The notes under the pieces: model-generated
Told to the model about the DNA's origin: nothing
What the model saw: only the letters and a program-made list of their open reading frames with translations
The model's database searches: none
Program-made: the position numbers and the translations under genes
Source of the DNA: Reticulascus tulasneorum
Lineage: Eukaryota; Ascomycota; Sordariomycetes; Glomerellales; Reticulascaceae
Assembly: GCA_001557505.1 (NCBI GenBank)
Contig: LSAX01000004.1
Span: forward strand, 62,001 to 126,000
Reading direction: 5' to 3'
Length of the DNA stretch: 64,000 nt
Part shown: piece after piece, positions 58,629-64,000 of the stretch
Numbering within the stretch: position 1 is the stretch's first letter
Layout of the letters: every line of letters begins with the position of its first letter

Positions 58629-60279
58629 ATGAGCCACGATCTTGAGAAAGAGGGCTTCGAGCACGTCGCCGACAATGCCGTCAAGCCCGGCTCCGACGGT
58701 GCTGTCGAAGACATCGACCATGGCTTCTCCCCTGAGGAGCAGCGCCGGATCATCCGCCAAGTCGATCGTCGTTTGGTCATTACCGTCGGCGCGATGTACT
58801 GTGTATCTCTGATGGACCGGACGAACCTGTCTGCTGCCGCCATTGCGGGTATGACAGTAGAACTGAAGCTGTATCTCGACAACAGATACGTGAGTACCAC
58901 CAAAGCCCCAGGTGTATTCTGCCCGTCGAGTCTGGAGTTGGAATTTAATGTGTTGCCAGAATATCGCATCGCTCGTTTTCTTCGTGACATATGTTCTCTT
59001 CCAACCGCCTTCGACCGTCATCCTTCGCAAGATCGGCCCTCGCATTCACCTGGCCCTCATCACCCTCCTTTGGGGCGGCGTCATGATTGGCATGGGATTT
59101 GCCCGGAAGTTCGAGGACCTCGCCGCCATGAGAGTGGTCCTCGGCGTCCTGGAAGCGGGCTTCTTCCCCGGCTGTGTCTATCTCCTCAGCACATGGTACA
59201 CCAGATGTGAGCATTCTCCTCCCCCTTCCCAATCGCCAACCTGGACTGACATTCCACAGATGAGGTCGGCAAGCGGTATTCCTTCTTCTATCTCCTCGGC
59301 TGCGTCGCTTCTGCCTTCGCCGGCATCCTCGCCTATGGACTGATGCAGCTTAACGGCAAGGCTGGTCTGACGGGATGGCGATGGATCTTCATCGTTGAAG
59401 GTATCATAACATGTGTCCTCGCCGTAGCCGGCTACTGGCTCCTCGTCGACTTCCCCGACTCAAAGCGTGTATCTTGGAAGTTTCTCAGCGTGCGTGAGCG
59501 AGATTGGATCGTCGCTCGGGTGAACCGCGACCGCGGCGATGCTCACGTCCCTCCGTTCAACCTTCGACGGTTCTTAAGTGCCGGCACGGACTGGAAGATC
59601 TGGGCCTATGCCATGATCTTTTTCAACACAACAACAGTCTCATACGCCCTTGCGTACTTCCTACCAATCATTCTTAACGTCAACATGGGCTTTAGTGTCG
59701 GGACATCGCAATGCCTCGTCGCACCACCGTACGCCTTTGCTGGTTTCATTATGTTCGGGACTGCCTGGCTGGGCGACAAGTATCGAATCCGAGGTCCTAT
59801 AATCCTCATCAACATGGTCTTCTGCCTCGTCGGTCTCCCCATCATGGGCTTCCACCCTAACCCTAACGTGCGTTACTTCGGCGTCTTCCTCACCACGGCC
59901 GGTGCCAACTCCAACATACCGGCTGTCATGGCCTACCAGGCAAACAACATCCGTGGCCAGTGGAAGCGTGCCTTCTGTAGTGCCACGCTGGTCAGCTTCG
60001 GTGGTATAGGAGGTATTGCCGGCAGTCTGGTTTTCCGTGAGGTGGACAAACCACACTACCACCCAGGTTTGTACGCATGCATTGCGTGCTGCCTGCTGAC
60101 GATCGTATTGGTTGGCTGCTTGAGTGTCGACTTTCACTTGCAGAACAAGAAGGCCGATAGAGGCGAGAAGGAGTTGGAGGCTCACGACGTAAGTGGTCCT
60201 GATTTCCGTCCCGGCTTGATTACGATGCTAACGTCCGTCATAGGAGGGCGCGCAACTTGGCTTCAGGTATACGCGCTAG
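58629..60279 (+). CDS. MFS permease, Dal5/allantoate-permease-like
   Basis: Exons 58629-58889, 58960-59206, 59260-60188 and 60244-60279 give 490 aa, the normal length for this family. The N terminus is acidic and cytosolic. The first helix region, RRIIRQVDRRLVITVGAMYCVSLMDRTNLSAAAIAGM, is the family's signature start. It is followed by GPRIHLALITLLWGGVMIGMGF, LGVLEAGFFPGCVYLLSTWY and TGWRWIFIVEGIITC. The last intron (CTAAC branch) adds a short tail ending GFRYTR, again typical. The earlier permease at the left edge is a separate member of the same family and does not look like a recent duplicate by eye. Substrate probably a small organic anion such as allantoate, nicotinate or a dipeptide. 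Confidence 0.92.
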
Positions 60280-61068
60280 AGGATTGACCAGGACATCTCT
60301 TCTGTGAGCGAGCTTAAAGCACGATCTGGATTGAATCGTACGTCGCGTGAAGCGGCGATGAGTGGGCCTTCGAATGTTCTGTAACGTTGATTGCTGCAAA
60401 TGTAGTTTAGGGACATATGAATAAGTTGAATTGCGAGGCCCCTCGTCCTTTTGAGTGAGATAAAGGCACACCGGCACACGAAAAAGTAATCCTCCTCAGT
60501 AGATACTTGGTTCAGTAATCCTCCTATGGTCTTCCGCTGGTGCCGAGGTTGCCCTTGCAAATCCTGCGGAACTTGCGTCTTGGCATCTTGTGACCGCGTA
60601 GAAGTCGCCTAATAACCTATCCCGCGCTGGCCACACTTAAGGTTGTCGTACAAAGAGTGTGCCTGCTCTACCGTGTTCGACGGAGACATTGATGACCCGG
60701 CTAAGAACTCACGAAATGCGCCCAGTTGTCACCGTCGTCGAGCACTTAGCCAAGCTTGTAATGCGTAAGGTGCACAGGTCGCAGGCAGCGAACAGGAGTT
60801 GTATAGCACGCAAGCATCACGGAGAGGAGCCCTTTGGAGTCACAGTCTATTGAACAGACAGAAGAGCTATGATAACCAACAAAGATGAATGAGAATGGTA
60901 GCCAAAAGAAAGCAGCGTCCTCGTGGACTTTTAACGCCGAACGGCACAGCGGCCTCATATGCTGAACCATGGCAACCAAAATTAATCCGGTACCACCAAG
61001 CACCAATTGTATATCCTACACACCTTCCCTCCAGGATCATACCTCTTGTCGCAAGTTCAAATGTCTTC
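60280..61068. other. Convergent intergenic, no gene seen
   Basis: 0.8 kb holding the 3' flanks of the permease and the glucanosyltransferase genes. Nothing else is recognised. Confidence 0.5.
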
Positions 61069-62785
61069 TTACAGGAGAATCATCCCCGCACCGACGCCCA
61101 TGGCAATAACCAGGTACGCACCTACAGCTAAATCACCGATGGCGAACAGCTTGCCGAACTTCACAGAGCCAGCCGCATCTTCCGACGGGCTTGCGGTCGG
61201 CGCACCGGTAGCTGTAGCGGCGATGCTGGCGGCTGAGCTTGCTGAAGCCAACGAGTCGGCACAGGTGCTAGCTGCTCCGGCAACGGCCACGACCTCACCA
61301 GCACCCTCGTTGTCGCAAGCGGATGTCGCCTTCTTTTGGCCCTTGTAATACTCATTCATGACATAGCCCAACTTCTGGGTGTCATTGCACATGCTGAATG
61401 GCCCGTAGATGCCAGTTGCAGTGTTGGTATCGATTCCAGCACAAGGATTGCCATCAGTGCCGCAGATGTAGCCAAAGATACGACCATACTCCTCGGTGGA
61501 GAGATCGGACTTGGGAACACAGCTGAGAGTGTTGTACATGCACTCGCAGAGGGCGGCGTCTGGGGTGGGGGGAAGAGCGTCGCCACTGACTTCCCAGGTC
61601 TCCGCGATTCCAGGGCAGGTAGCGGGCGAGTTGGTCGGGGTGTAAGAGCCCGAGGCAGTAGAGCTTGGAGTAGCGGCGGCCACACGGGATGAGAGAACCG
61701 CGAAGTTTTCCATTTCTGTTGCCTGGCCACCGGATAGTGTGACGAGGCCTGTAAGTCCGTCAGTTGTGCTACTTCTAGAGCATAAGCGACAGGGGATAAC
61801 AAACCGTAATCGTTCGCTTCCTGGAAGTACATGTACACGATACCACCGGAGAAGACTCCCACCATGTCATCGGAATAGAGAGCAGTGGTGTCTTGGAAAA
61901 GACGACCCTCAGCGCCACCAACGGTGTTGCAACCATATTCGGCCAAGAAGACGGGGACGGAGTAGTTCGCGAAGAAATCGACCTGGGTCTTGTATCCGGA
62001 ACCTTCGAACGTGTTCTCACCACACCACGAGTAGATGTTGTAGCCCCAGAAGTCGATGGCAGACTCCTGGTCACCGCAGTTGAAGTAATGGGCGCTGTTG
62101 ATGCGGATGTCCGCATCATCGTTGGCAGCATAACCAACACCCATCCACCGATAGCCCTTGGCCTTGATGTGAGCCTTGGTGTCTCGAACGGCAGCCTTGA
62201 CGAAGGCGGAAGCCTCGGTGTTGGACCTGTTGTTGGAGACCTCGTTGCCGGCAAAGAAGCCAATGACATTATCATACTGAGCGAGCTCGTCCACCACCGC
62301 CTTATATCGTTCGAAGAGAGCAAGGTTCCACTGCGGGTTGTCACGGTTGACCGACAGTCTAGGTTCACCCAAGTCGGAGATGACGTAGATGCCGGCGTCT
62401 TGGAGGAGCTTCATGCAGGCAGAGTGGTCGGCGGTGGGGTCAATGGCGTAGGTTCGGATGGTATTGGTGTTTGCCTTTTGCAAGATGGGAACATCGCGAA
62501 TGCAAGCCGCCTCATCGGCGAGGGGATCGGCAAAGGTATCGCTCGTCGTCTCTCCGCCGGCCGCAGCGGTATCCTGCTGGTAGGCAATGCCCTTCATAAA
62601 AAATTGGTCACCGTTTGAGTGGTAAAACTTGGTGCCCTGGGAGAAAAGTTAGACGGCTAGTGATGCGCGGAGGGATGGCTTAGTTGTTGGATGAGGGCTT
62701 TTACCTTGACGACAATGGGATCGATGGCGGCAAGAGCATTGCTTGCCAGTAGGAGCGCCGAAACGATTGTGGTGAGTTTCCCCAT
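61069..62785 (-). CDS. GPI-anchored beta-1,3-glucanosyltransferase (GH72) with CBM43/X8 domain
   Basis: Exons 62785-62705, 62636-61805 and 61748-61069 give 530 aa. MGKLTTIVSALLLASNALA is the signal peptide. The GH72 domain (about 20-320) includes FFMKGIAYQQD, NTIRTYAIDP, the acid/base Glu159 in GFFAGNEVSNN and the nucleophile Glu260 in PVFLAEYGCN. A Cys-rich CBM43/X8 module follows (CPGIAETWEVSG, CECMYNTLSCVPKSDL, GYICG, PFSMCNDTQKLGYVMNEYY). A Ser/Ala-rich linker and a hydrophobic C-terminal tail signal GPI attachment. This is a Gas1/Gel-type enzyme of the subfamily with a carbohydrate-binding module, elongating beta-1,3-glucan chains in the cell wall. The 56-bp second intron uses a GTTTGT donor. 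Confidence 0.95.
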
Positions 62786-64000
62786 CTTGATTGTAGTGTG
62801 TATCGGGATATCAACAGAAATCGATTGAGGGTAGGGAGGGAGAGATTCAGCTGAGGGAATCCAGAAGAAGCGGGCGTTCGATGGCAATGCGTGCTGAAGA
62901 ACGTGAGCCGGCAAGGGAGAATCGCGTTTCGACGGGATTCGGTTCTGGATATGGGAATGACGTGTCGAGAGGATGGATGGATGGGATCGAACCTTACCCC
63001 TGAAACCTGGCAGATGGAAAAAAATGAAGAAGAACAAGCTTGTGATAACGAGAGTGCGAAGCAATGGGACTCGATTAAAAGAGTACTATGATAGAATCTC
63101 CTCTCTCGAAAGAAAGCGTGAGAGATGCAGAAGTGAGCGAGTGCTTCAATGGATGTACAAAACAACGATGAGGGTAGGAAAACAGGGGGAGGAAAGACTG
63201 GGCGGACAGACAGATAGAAAATGCAGGCTCTGTGGCGATGATGGAGATGGAGACCGGACCCAATCCAATGGACACTTCAGTTGTAGCAAGCCAGGGCGGC
63301 AGGGAATCAGGCTTTGTGAGGTGAAATCGACCGGGGTGGGCGGTGGGACCAACCTGAGGTTCTTGATTGGGGGGTGACCTGAACCGATCTGGCTCAGGGC
63401 ATTGAGGCGGAGCAGCATTCTGGCGACTTTAGTGCCAGCTGCATCCTCCAGTACTCCAGTAATTAAATAGGGAATTATCAGCTGGGATTGATGTGAGCAG
63501 TACCTGATGCTTTGTTTCCAGGTGCACTGGATCTTGGTGGACGGGAGTGATGTGGGCAAGTACCTCCCGCTCCACTAGCAACTTTGGCCATCGCCGCCAT
63601 CATCTCGTTTCAGACTGTCAGAGGTACACAACGAACGAGGTTGTGGAGGGGGGAGCCGGCCAATTGCTCGGCACAGTACGAGATGATGAGGAACCTGCTG
63701 AGGATTTACAGGGGCTCTTATGCGCTCGTGATCAGGCACTATTATCGGCCCATGCATCTTGGCCTGGACTAGGTTAGCAAACAAACACCTCGACGGTCTA
63801 ACTTGCTAAGCCCATCTTCCAACCTTGGTCCCTACCTCGCAACAGATCCTCATTCAACACTGTGTGTGCTCTGTCGGAAACCCTCTAATGGAACCTAAGA
63901 GCGGGCTCTGCCCCGTCGCTGAAATAGGGGCAATCTCCACTGAAATTCTTCATCTACTGGGTAGGTACTGCAGTAATTATGTAAGGTACGTACTTATTAC
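62786..64000. other. Upstream region of the GH72 gene and window edge
   Basis: 1.2 kb without a gene I can support. The last 40 bases carry GGTAGGTAC and AAGGTACGTAC motifs of the same type seen at 26.1 and 27.6 kb, suggesting another promoter nearby to the right. Confidence 0.45.

Noticed and set aside
61893..62618. 241-codon plus-strand frame opposite the GH72 gene
   Set aside because: It mirrors the GH72 exon codon pattern and has no motif; antisense shadow.

Overview
The window is chromosomal DNA of a filamentous ascomycete, most likely a Sordariomycete. The evidence is short GT-AG introns (mostly 47-122 bp) with CTGAC or CTAAC branch sites just before the acceptor, two Zn2Cys6 regulators, a GH72 wall enzyme with a CBM43 domain, a cyanovirin-type lectin, GPI-anchored fasciclin and amidase proteins, an Alb1 ribosome factor, and intergenic CCTACCTAGGTACC-like repeats. 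The species cannot be named from the sequence. I read about 19 protein genes, two disrupted genes and long gene-poor stretches. I see no tRNA, rRNA, CRISPR array or intact transposon.

Layout. 1-7.7 kb: 3' part of a Dal5/Tna1-type MFS permease, a salicylate-hydroxylase-like FAD monooxygenase, and a Zn2Cys6 regulator divergent from the monooxygenase (a possible small catabolic island). 7.8-9.0 kb: a coiled-coil protein gene with two offsetting frameshifts. 9.75-16.9 kb: four secreted proteins, namely an S10 carboxypeptidase, a GPI-anchored amidase, a divergent isochorismatase-fold cysteine hydrolase and a cyanovirin-like lectin. 19.9-25.3 kb: Alb1, a YTP1-like membrane protein with a GC-AG intron, a ThuA-domain protein and an HKD phospholipase D-like protein. 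28.1-31.9 kb: a BAR-domain protein and cyclin H/Ccl1. 33.1-35.9 kb: a fasciclin protein facing an unrecognised secreted protein. 43.1-44 kb: a second Zn2Cys6 regulator, apparently disrupted. 45.3-47.1 kb: an ammonium transporter. 53.5-55.5 kb: a secreted GMC oxidoreductase. 58.6-60.3 kb: a second Dal5-type permease. 61.1-62.8 kb: a GH72 glucanosyltransferase.

The contents look like nutrient scavenging and cell-surface functions (ammonium uptake, organic anion or amide uptake and breakdown, secreted hydrolases, wall remodelling) mixed with housekeeping genes (Alb1, Ccl1, BAR). The two largest gene-free stretches (35.9-43.1 and 47.1-53.5 kb) show no recognisable element. All gene models were spliced by hand from reading frames and splice signals; no similarity search or expression data were available.
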